Assembly: GCA_963921195.1 (NCBI GenBank)
Contig: OY992536.1
Span: 103,318,778-103,382,777, forward strand
Direction: 5' to 3'
Source of the DNA: Pegoplata infirma
Taxonomy: Eukaryota; Arthropoda; Insecta; Diptera; Anthomyiidae
DNA: 64,000 bases
In this document: in pieces, positions 35,574-44,335 of the stretch
Position numbering within the stretch: position 1 is the first letter of the stretch
How the letters are laid out: the number at the start of each line of letters is the position of its first letter
Program-made: the position numbers and the translations under genes
Notes under the pieces: model-generated
The model's input: the letters and a program-made list of their open reading frames with translations, nothing else
Told to the model about the DNA's origin: nothing
Databases searched by the model: none

Positions 35574-35870
35574 ATGATCACCGATCGATTTTAAGACATT
35601 CTAGCGATGTCCGTCTGTCTCTCTGTGGAAATGGTGGTCACGGAGATGACTAAAACTTAACGTATTTATTAGAAGTTCTGCATTTCAGTGATATCGGTTC
35701 AGCGGTTCAAAAGTTATGAAAGAAAATGTAAATGTAATGTAAATGTAAAAAAAAAATTGTCGCCGGCCCATGGTTTCCGAGTTATGGGCCTCCAAAGTTT
35801 GGATATCGAATTTAATATATCTTCTACAATAATGGTCCTATCAGACTAAAAAAAATGGATTCATTAACCC

Positions 35871-36500
35871 ATTTTGGCATAACCCTAAGTTTTAGATTTT
35901 TTAATCGAAGTTTTTGAAGAAAATGCTCAAAATTTTAAAATTATGCATTATTAAGGTATTTATTTTTACAACTAGGCTTATAGCCTAGATATTAAGCTTT
36001 AATTTTAGCCTTCATTTGACCATTTTACCCTTATATGACCGGAGTTATTAACGTTTAAACATTGGAAAGCATTTTTAAATATGTATACCAAACTTATTGA
36101 AAGTAACTAATACAAAGTTTTATTTAATCATAAATGCTTAGTATTGAATTATTTTTACACAGAAAATCATAAACCCGTGTCTACCAAATACCATCAAGGC
36201 TTATTTGGTCGCCAAGCCAAATGCCGTCTATTGTCGCTCAGACAAAAAAAATGGGCATTTTAACCTTTGGTAAACAAGGGTTAATGATTTTATGAGTAAA
36301 AATAATTAATTGCTCAGCTTTGATGATTAAATAAAACTTTGTATTAATTACTTTCAATAATTTTTTTTAATAAAATCAAATTTTGGTTTTTGGCCACTTG
36401 GCCGTCGGCTAACATGGGTTAAAAACCCATGGACTAGTAGCATTTGAAAACCGTGAAATTAAGGTCAAATTGAACAATATTCAATTCAATTTTAGTTATT
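35871..36500. repeat. Spacer with inverted pair at 36090-36365
   Basis: TTGAAAGTAACTAATACAAAG (36098) pairs with CTTTGTATTAATTACTTTCAA (36340), with TTTTATTTAATCAT arms inside, giving a small foldback of about 270 bp. The rest is AT-rich and without genes. Confidence 0.5.
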
Positions 36501-36690
36501 TTTTTGCACCTTAATGCACCTTAAAATGTAAAAAAAAATGTCACCGCGCCGATTGATTTGACGGAGTCGATTGATTCGGCGGCTTGGTTTAAGCCGATGG
36601 GAGCCGACAAAATCGGCGGCGGCGTAAGATGTCAAAAATGGGTCGGCGGCGGCGCGCCGCCGATTTTGAGCCAATCGGCTTGGTTCCCTG

Positions 36691-36878
36691 GACATGACTT
36701 CGAGAGCTTGGAAACGGTTTCGAATGTCGACCTAAGGCAAATAGTACAATTTGCGATGAGGACAAACGCGTTCTATCAGCGACGCTGAGGAATTATTGTG
36801 GTTTTGCTTTGGACCATCCGGTCTATGTGAGGAGTCTTTGACTCCGCCAAATCTAACCTAACCTACCTAACCTTCGAA
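36691..36878 (+). pseudogene. LOA-type retrotransposon, C-terminal end and 3' tail (part 2)
   Basis: After the second GACATGAC, the ORF2 frame continues in phase to a stop at 36788 (C-terminal text VDLRQIVQFAMRTNAFYQRR). A short 3' untranslated region then ends in CTAACCTAACCTACCTAACC (about 36853-36874), the kind of simple-repeat tail used by several non-LTR elements. Together with 30215-31428 this is one element divided by the hAT at 31429. Confidence 0.85.
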
Positions 36879-37008
36879 GCTCTGGGTTTGTTTCCATGAC
36901 GGAGGAACACGAACACACCATGTTCCCGACGCTAAGCAAAATCGAAAAAAAAATCGACCAAACCTCATGAATTGGTTTATATTCACCAGTGAAAGGTCAC
37001 GAAGCAGT
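36879..37008. other. Spacer, probably interior of a Helitron-like element
   Basis: No gene is seen. After removal of the hAT at 37017-38158, this text joins directly to 38167-38238, which ends as a Helitron-type 3' terminus. Confidence 0.4.
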
Positions 37009-37016
37009 AGATAAAC

Positions 37017-38158
37017 TAGAGTTTGGAAAACGATTAAAATCGTAATCGCGATTAATCGCACCAAATAATCGTAATCGTAATCGACAAAAAAATCATGCGA
37101 TTACGATTAATAATTTTCTATGATATACACTGTTTTTATAACGAATTTAAATCAGTTCCAAAATTTTTTGAAACCCATTTTGAAGTTTCTATGTAAAATT
37201 ATTTTTCAAAAAAACTAAATTTCTCTAAAAAACGGATTGATTTCAGGACAATTTCAAACAAAAATCATTGATTCTGGAATGTTAAGTAGAATCGACTGTA
37301 GGATTTTATGATGCGTTCTGGAACCGATTATTTGGAACGGAAATTTTTGATGGTTTGGTCCATGTTTTGACCGGTTTTGGTTATAAGTTTGGACATGAAA
37401 TTTTGTAAAAACGTAATTTTTTCATACTTCGACCGCTGGTTGCCGACTAATGATGCCTTGTAACTTTCTTCAATACATTTTCTCACAAATAGCTCTTCTC
37501 TGGCTATCGGCAGGTATTTCGACACGACCCCGCAGAAATTTTGATGAAATGGAAGCTGCTTTTGGAAAAGAATCACGAGCCAAAGAGCGAATCGAAACCA
37601 GTCACAGTTTAGAGCACTCTCTAGCAGCACAGCTAAAGAGCTATTAAAACGCAGTAAAATCATGTATCTTTTCAGCGCTGATTGACGCACTCTTTGTAGA
37701 GTTTATTTAAGAGCAATAAAGATGCAGGAAAATTTTGTATTTTTCTCCAAAAAAATTTTTGATCATTTAAAAAGTGTTGAAGAAAAATTGTGAAATGTGT
37801 GAAATTTTATCAACCAAGAATTTCAATTATAAGTTAAAAAAAAAAATCTTAATAAAACATTCTCAAGAGCGATCGAGCGTTCTTTCTATGCGCAATGATA
37901 TACTAAAACAAATAAACTGTGGTGCCAAAATCTTGAATTATTTTTACGTGGAAAGTTCGAAAGTTTTTAATTTTATTTCTTAAAAACAATAATTTTTGAA
38001 TTTTCGTACGTTCTAAAATGTAATTTTTAAAATATTTTTTTTAAAGCTATTGCAACTCAAATTATTTAATAAATTCGATTAATCGATAATCGCGATTAAC
38101 GGCAATTTTTTTAATCGTAATCGCGATTATGAAATATCTCGATTATTTGCAAACTCTA
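37017..38158. mobile_element. hAT-type element, 8-bp duplication AGATAAAC
   Basis: The ends TAGAGTTTG and CAAACTCTA are inverse; AGATAAAC lies at 37009-37016 and 38159-38166. Subterminal AATCGTAATCG/CGATTAATCG repeats occupy both ends. A relative in reverse orientation begins at 50174. Confidence 0.88.
37328..37690 (-). pseudogene. Possible relic of a hAT transposase C-terminus
   Basis: A 120-codon open frame inside the hAT element contains VVSKYLPIAREE, and 25-30 residues later NQRSKYEKITFLQNF. The spacing resembles the end of hAT dimerisation domains (a LA-x-YL-x-I block followed by an R-S...FL-x-x-N block), but the SER-F-S signature is absent. The frame starts close to a GC-richer stretch than the surroundings. 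It could also be chance; a profile search would decide. Confidence 0.3.
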
Positions 38159-38166
38159 AGATAAAC

Positions 38167-38238
38167 TGACTTATAAAAAACTCATTCATTATATAATATT
38201 TTTTTCAACCCGGTCAATGCCGGGTTCAAAACAGCTAG
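38167..38238 (+). mobile_element. Helitron-type 3' terminus with hairpin
   Basis: A perfect 7-bp stem, AACCCGG-TCAATG-CCGGGTT, lies at 38207-38226. Eight bases later CTAG (38235-38238) is followed by T. A GC hairpin just before CTRR at an A/T junction is the canonical Helitron 3' end. The upstream body is short or split by the neighbouring hAT. Confidence 0.65.
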
Positions 38239-38248
38239 TATTATATAT

Positions 38249-38466
38249 GGGGTATTCCATGTCAAGTCGGAAACTTTGAAATTTTTTTTTTTTTAGATTT
38301 TCCCAATTTGTTTACAGTTTTTAGTACCCTTCGAAAACTCCTTCGTGGTAAATTTTCAGATTTTTTTGATGACCCGTTCAAAAGATATCGAATTTTTAAA
38401 AATTGGTAGTTTGTTCCTTTACTCAAACTTCTTTTACTCATAACTTCTTCAATAAAGGTCCACATT

Positions 38467-38505
<39 letters not shown>

Positions 38506-40026
38506 TTGTTTTTTACGTACTTTAAAAAAAAAATCCCGAAAAATTCTTAAAAGGGCTCTAGTATGCGATTTTTATGTTTTAAAATTTAAATCTCATTTTT
38601 GATAATGTTTGTACTCTTAGATTTTTTTTAAATTTTTTTGTATAAATTTTCTATCGATTCTACGAATTTTTTGCCCAGGAGGATCGTGGGATAACGATTA
38701 TTACTATTTTTTTAAATTTTTTGAAAAAATTTTATTGTAATTTTCCAATCTTAAAATCATTTCTACTGCTCCAATGGTGCGTCATATAGGGGTCATTTAT
38801 AAGACCGACCCCCATTAATTTTTACGTCTTAACATTTCTTTGGAACAACCTAATACCCTATCTCCAATTTCAAATGGGGCTCCCACACAGAACGACATTT
38901 TTTAAAATTTGCTCCAACCGCTCTAACTGCTCTAATAGTGCCCTTAGAGCAACAAAATGTATGACCGACCCACAATATTTTTTTAAGTCCAAACATTTTC
39001 TCTGAACAGACCTACGCTCTATCTTTAACTGTTAAGGCGGTCCCCATACAATTTTTTTTATTTCTTGTAAATTTGTTTTATTTAATCAGCTTCTACCGGT
39101 CCAATGGTGCGTCCGAGAGGGGTCATTAGTGAGACCGACCCCCATTTATTTTTACCCTACAACATTTTTTTAAAACATACCTACGCCCTATCTCCACACC
39201 CTAAGTAGGCTTCCATTCAAAATAAAATTTTTATAAAATTTGCTCCAAATGTAATTTGTATCGGAGCCTACTTAGGGAGTGGAGATAGGGCGTAGGTATG
39301 TTTTAAAAAAATGTTGTAGGGTTAAAATAAATGGGGGTCGGTCATACATTTTGTTGCTCTAAGGGCACTATTAGGGCAGTTAGAGCGGTGGGAGCAAATT
39401 TTAAAAAATGACGTTTTGTGTGGGAGCCCCCTTAGAAATTGGAGATAGGGTATTAGTTTGTTCCAAAGAAATGTTAAGACGTAAAAATTAATGGGGATCG
39501 GTCTTGGAAATGACCCCTCTATGACGCACCATTGGAGCAGTAGAAATGATTTTAAGATTGGAAAATTACAATAAATTTTTTTTAAAAAATAGTAATAATC
39601 GTTATCCACGATCCTCCTGGGCAAACAATTTGTAGAATCGTTAGAAGTTTTACACAAAAAAATTTCAAAAAATCGAAGAGTACAAACATTTTCAAAAATG
39701 AGATTTAAATTTTAAAACTTAAAAATCGCATACTAGAGCGCTTTTAAGAATTTTTTGGAATTTTGTTTAAAAAGTACGTAAAAAAACAAAAATTTTGAAG
39801 AAAAAAAATTTGAAATTTGGACCATTATTGAAGAAGTTATGAGTAAAAGAAGTTTGAGTAAAGGAACAAACTACCAATTTTTAAAAATTCGATATCTTTT
39901 GAACGGGTCATCAAAAAATCTGAAAATTTACCACGAAGGAGTTTTCAAAGTGTACTAAAAACTGTAAACAAATTGGGAAAATCTAAAAAAAAATTTTTCA
40001 AAGTGTCCGATTTGACATGGAATGCC
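38249..40026. mobile_element. 1.8-kb snapback element, ATGGGG(T/C)ATTCCATGTC ends
   Basis: The left arm 38249-39220 and right arm 39260-40026 are complementary almost throughout. Shared landmarks include GACCCGTTCAAAAGATATCG, CCCAGGAGGATCGTGG and GTGGAGATAGGGCGTAGGTA-type text. The right end is cut at GGAATGCC, where an INE-1-like scrap begins. It is the same family as 57046-58966. The open frame on the minus strand at 39322-39657 is arm sequence. Confidence 0.85.
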
Positions 40027-40490
40027 ATGGGTCCCCTACCGATATTTCGAGGCATTACAAACGGTATACCCCCATACTGCGGTGGGAGGGTATGAAAAGG
40101 TCAATTGTAATGCCAAAAAAATTAATTGTAATTCGAAAAAGATCAATTGCAATTTGAAAAACGAATACTCTAATTCGAAAAAGATCTATTGTAATTCGAA
40201 TAGATCAATTGTAATTCGAAAAAGATTAATTGTAATTCGAAAAACGATCTATTGCAACACGAAGATTCCAATTGTACTTCGAAAAAGATAAATGGAATTC
40301 TGTTGATATTTTTCAAATTACAATTGGAATCTTTAAATAACAATTGATATTTTTCGAATTACAATTGATCCTTTTCGAATTACAATAGAATTTTCGAACA
40401 AATGGATTTTTTGAATTACAAGTAAAATATTTGAATTACAAATAAAATTTTTGAATTACAATTGATCTTTTTCGAATTACATCTGCAAAT
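40027..40490. repeat. INE-1 scrap then ATTGTAATTCGAAAAAG minisatellite
   Basis: CGATATTTCGAGGCATTAC and a CCCATACTGCGGTGGGAGGG stretch are INE-1-like. From about 40100, some 18 units of 18-22 bp follow, built on AATTGTAATTCGAAAAAGATC. They turn into the complementary form AATTACAATTGATC after 40310, so the tract is a large imperfect palindrome. Confidence 0.65.
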
Positions 40491-41182
40491 GGTGTAGTGT
40501 AGGATATTATATGTTCGCTCTGAAACGTCAATAATTTTGTAACTTGTTTTTTATTATTTTCTTTTTTTTTTATCTAAATGAAACAAAGTGAACCGAATTT
40601 TTTTAAGTAAACTTCGGACAGATGATTTATGTCAATGACATATGTTAAACTATGCATTTAATATTTTTTAACTATTTTATTATTTTATCTAATATAGATT
40701 AGATTTTTTATCTTATCAACTAACTAATTTGAACGGACAATATCTCAGAGAAAAAAAAATATATCTGAAAAATTCGAAAATCATTTTTAAAAGGGGCAGT
40801 ACTTTAAAATAACATAACAAGTTTGGTGGACAAATTTAAATTCGCGCTATAACATCCCAAATTTAGGAAAAAATTTTTTATTTTTTTGAGTTTTTAGGTT
40901 GAAAACATCTTCTAATTCTAGGGACTTTTTTCAAAGTCAGAAAAGTGTACTCTGGTTTCATATTCGGAATTTCATTAGATTTTGTCTTTTTGTGTTATTC
41001 AAATATCGGAGCACGATGAATGTCCATCATTCCCATTTAAGTGTTTGATTTATGCCAATAATTTCCATTGATGAGTTTAATAAAAAATTTTAACTGTAGA
41101 AGAAATAAGAGTCTTTATTAGAAATTAAAAGTGAACAGTCGTAAAGTTATTGGACGAATATACGAATATTAGATCTAAAAGA
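40491..41182 (+). promoter_or_regulatory. Upstream region of the aquaporin gene
   Basis: This is the least repeat-like stretch 5' of the gene. I see no clear TATA or initiator. A possible acceptor, CGAATATTAG at 41163-41172, would place a 5' exon further upstream. The in-frame sequence before the chosen ATG is open from 41150 but begins with TTG. A promoter here is assumed from position only. Confidence 0.3.
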
Positions 41183-41689
41183 ATGTCGCGGGCGTTTATA
41201 CAAATATTGCAATGTTTTTTTGCGGAATTTTTTGCCACTGGAACTTATCTATTTGTCGGTTGCATGGGATGTGTAGTACCAAATAATTCTTTTCAAATAA
41301 GTTTTAATATGGCCCTGGTCATAATGATTGCAATACAGTGTTTCGGTCATATATCTGGAGCTCATATAAATCCTGTTGTTACATTGGCTGCATTTATTAA
41401 TGATGTTATTAAGTTTCACATGGTGTTTATTTATTTTATTGGCCAACTTTTGGGTGCCATAGCTGGTTATGGGCTATTGAAAGTTGTATCCACACCAATG
41501 AAGGAGAATTTTTGTATGACTTTGCCTAGCAAAGATTTAAGTGTATTGCAAATATTTGCTATAGAATTTGTTATAACAAGTATTTTAGTTATTGTTTGTT
41601 GTGCTATATGGGATTCACGTAATTCGAATTATCAAGATTCAACGCCGTTACGTATTGGTCTTACTGTGGGGTGTTTAATTTATTCAGCG
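41183..41689 (+). CDS. Aquaporin (entomoglyceroporin-like), exon 1
   Basis: This exon encodes residues 1-169 of a major intrinsic protein, a membrane channel for water or small uncharged solutes. Membrane segments fall at about 10-32, 39-57, 77-99, 121-141 and 153-169. Loop B carries SGAHINPVV, with NPV (63-65) in place of the usual NPA. FVGCMGCV in the first helix is typical of the insect entomoglyceroporin branch. The ATG has A at -3 (AAAAGAATG). By eye against AQP1, the selectivity-filter positions read Met43 and Ile166, so the histidine of water-specific channels is absent. The exon ends GCG followed by the strong donor GTAAGT. An upstream exon cannot be excluded. Confidence 0.88.
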
Positions 41690-41714
41690 GTAAGTTTTAA
41701 GTTGTTATCTGAAC

Positions 41715-42660
41715 TTTGCTATACAAAAAATGTTTTAGATTCTAAATTTTTATGCATCGGAAAATTTTTCTATACGAAATCTAAGAATTTTTCTATACGA
41801 AAAATGTTTAAGAGTCTGCGAATTTTCCTATATGAAAACTGTCTCAAAATCTGAGAATTTTTCTATACACAAAATGACAAAGAGAATTTTTCTATACGAA
41901 AAATGTCTCAGAATCTAAGATTTTTTCTATACGAAAAATGTTTCAGAATGTGAAAATTTTTGTATGCGAGAAATGTCTCAGAATCTGAGAATTTTTTTAT
42001 CTCAGAATCTGAAATTTTTTCTATACGAAAAATGTCTAAGAATCTAAGAATTTTTCTATACGAAAAATGTCTTAAAATCTGAGAATTTTTATATTCGAAA
42101 AATGTCTCAGAATCTGAGAATCTGAATCTGAGAATTTTTCTATTTGAAAAATGTCTCAGAATCTGAGAATTTTTCTATATGAAAAATGTTTCAGAACCTA
42201 AGAATTTTTGTATACGACAAATGTCTAAGAGTCCGAGAGATTTTCTTTTGGAAAAATGTTTGAGAATATGATAATTTTTCTTTACAAAAAAAAGTCTCAG
42301 AATCTGATAATTTTTCTATGCGAAAAATGTCTCAGAATCTAAGAATTTTCTATACGGAAAATGTCTCAGAATCTTAGAATTTTTCTATACAAAAAATGTC
42401 TGAGAATCTGATAATTTTTCTATAATAAAAATGTCTCAGAATCTAATCATTTTTCTATACGAAAACTGTCTCAGAGTGTGAGAATTTTTCTATACGAAAA
42501 ATGTCTCAGAATCTCAGAATTTTTTTATAATTTTTTTATACGAACAATTTTGGTCATACAATCTGAAAATTCTTCTATAAGAAAAATGTATCAAAAACTA
42601 AAAGTTTTCTATAGAAAATTTCCTAGAATATGAGAATGTTTCTATGGGAAAATTTTCTTA
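41715..42660. repeat. 35-bp dyad satellite, locus 3 (decayed, in the intron)
   Basis: It begins within 30 bp of the splice donor. Units read GTCTCAGAATCTGAGAA then TTTTTCTATACGAAAAAT; the CTATACG variant replaces CTATAG in most units, so this tract evolved as its own subfamily. About 26 units are recognisable. Confidence 0.9.
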
Positions 42661-42983
42661 AAATCTGGAAGCTTGTCTAAAGCAAACATTTTTAAAAATT
42701 GTTTTGCACTCTAAATAAAATCTCTGTCTAATGATCGAAAAAATCTGCAGATTTTTCCATTTTGAACCATCCCAGGAAAATTTTTTGGAACAAATTCCTG
42801 GTTCAATAGATTCTACGGTAATCACAACAAAATTTTCTGTGAAAAATTATTTTTCAAAAAAACTACTTGCTCTAAAAAATTATTGCTTTCGGGACAATTT
42901 CAAACAAAAATCGTTGATTCTGGAATGTTAAGTAGAACCGGTTTCAGGGCAGTTTGATGCTGGTAAATAATATAAACATTAGG
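42661..42983. repeat. Fragment of a GGAATCGA/CAATTTCAAACAAAAATC repeat
   Basis: Text from about 42767 (CCCAGGAAAATTTTTTGGAA) to 42960 resembles the ends of the CCCAGC-type elements and parts of 37210-37340 and 50270-50410. No ends or coding sequence were recognised. Confidence 0.45.
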
Positions 42984-43714
42984 GTGGCACGAATAATGTT
43001 TTTTTTTTTATTTCGTCGATCGCCAAGAAAATTATCATTAGTTTTGGTCCAAAAAAGGTGGTTAAAGATTTTTCTTAATTTTTTTTTTAATTTTTAACCA
43101 AACTGGACAATTTTAACCCGTGCCACTGGGGACTAAAGTATGGCCCTCAAAAAAATTTTTTGGTTTGTGTTTTTTTTAAGGGCCAAACTTTGGCCCCTTA
43201 GCGGCACGGGTTAAAATTATCCGATTTTGTTAAAAATTGAAATATAGATTTTTTATACCAAAAGAAACCACAATTTGCCCGGAAATCGACTAAATTTAAA
43301 AAAAAAGTAATTTTTCGTGGTAATACATAAAATTAAAAAAAAATTAAAAATTCGCATTTTTTGTTGATTTTTGATACATTTAAGAACACGATAAATATCA
43401 CGAATTCCACCACAGATTTTTTAAAATCTGGCTGAGGCTAATTTTTACACACTTTTGTACTCTGGAGCCAACTAAACATATCAATTTTCAGATTTTTAAA
43501 TTTAAAAAAAAATCACGATTTTTTCGCGAATTTTATTTTCCTCAAAAATTGAAAAAATCAAAAAGTATGATATTTTGAAGAGCCATATCTTCGAAACTAT
43601 TTATCTGAATTTTACCATTCAAAAACCATTCGACTCTAACAATCATTCTTTTTTATACCAGTGCACTTAAACATCTTTTTTTTGTTGTTTTTTTAGAAGC
43701 ATTTTTCAAAACTG
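42984..43714. repeat. Left arm of a large inverted repeat
   Basis: About 43380-43660 is complementary to 50680-50970, sharing GAATTCCACCAGA-like text, TTGGCTCCA, TCGCGATTTTTT and TCGACTCTAACAATC. A third, direct copy of part of it lies at 49800-50000. GGGTGGCACG at 42985 and GGCACGGGTTAAAATT words at 43120-43220 form a smaller hairpin. Confidence 0.55.
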
Positions 43715-43985
43715 CACTCACATAAAAAATCGGTTGGATTGAGGTTGCCACAACCGCAATACGGTTATCGTAACCGGCTTGCGGTTGTCCCAACCGTACG
43801 CGGTTGCAGCAACCGTAAATTGAGGTTGTTATAACTTCTTTAAAATATTTTTGTGCCATTTGCCACAAAATTGAAAAAAAAGTTGCTACAACTGCAAACC
43901 CCGGTTGTAGCAACCGTAAATAACGGCATTTGCCGGTTGCCACAACTTCAAATGCTCGGTTGTAGCAACCGTTACCTGAGGTTGA

Positions 43986-44335
43986 AATAACTTTTTATTT
44001 ACTTTGTGTCTGCTTTTGATACGTCACAAAAAAAATATTAAATAAAAAATTTCTATTAAATAAAAATAGTCTAAAAGAGATGTCCATCGCTTTAAATAAC
44101 GAAATTTCATCGCAGAATTACGTAAGTTACATTATAAATCTTAAAAAAAACATTTCTTTCTTATGCAAACTGTTTTATCTTGCAGTTTTTCCATCTTGGT
44201 CAACAATTTCCCTAAATTTGGAAGGCGTTATTTGACAGATTTTGAAATGAACCTGAAGGTGCCTCCCACCGCAAATACCTTTGAAATCGCAATATGAAAC
44301 TGGTAACTACCACTGGTCATCTTTGGAACAAATGT
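43986..44335. other. Non-repetitive stretch inside the candidate element
   Basis: No gene is recognised. A plausible acceptor, TTTTATCTTGCAG (44174-44186), is followed by 90 bp with moderate codon-like composition but no sustained frame. Confidence 0.3.

Larger units (their letters stand above)
31800..35870 (+). mobile_element. INE-1-like copy split by three insertions
   Basis: Left text TATACCCTGTACTTACCCAG to ATAAAGTATAT (31807-31870) is followed by two snapback elements. Then TATATATTCATGATCAC is interrupted by a hAT, and CGATCGATTTTAAGACATTC and GCGATGTCCGTCTG resume at 35582. Ordered INE-1 blocks on each side of every insertion show that they entered one copy. The segment near 31820-31857 matches 51888-51925 and may be a small separate insertion. 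Confidence 0.7.
31429..36690. mobile_element. hAT-type element, 8-bp duplication GACATGAC
   Basis: The ends are CAGGCAACCAAGCCGA and, reverse-complemented from the right, CAGGGAACCAAGCCGA (15 of 16). GACATGAC is duplicated at 31421-31428 and 36691-36698. Both subterminal zones carry CGGCGGCGGC repeats, which stand out in this AT-rich region. The host LOA reading frame continues in phase across the element if one duplication is dropped, which independently proves the boundaries. No transposase is seen; the interior is filled by an INE-1-like copy and its own insertions. Confidence 0.92.

Noticed and set aside
39322..39657. 111-codon minus-strand frame
   Set aside because: It is arm sequence of the 38249-40026 snapback; the corresponding frame is broken in the 57046-58966 copy.
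40022..40291. Asparagine/lysine-rich frame
   Set aside because: It is a translation of the ATTGTAATTCGAAAAAG minisatellite.
41150..41182. Start of the aquaporin at 41150
   Set aside because: The codon there is TTG. The first ATG in frame is 41183 with a good context; an upstream spliced exon is possible but not seen.
43653..43943. 96-codon minus-strand frame with repeated VATT and CNR words
   Set aside because: The repetition comes from the GGTTGNNNCAACC palindromes, not from a protein repeat.
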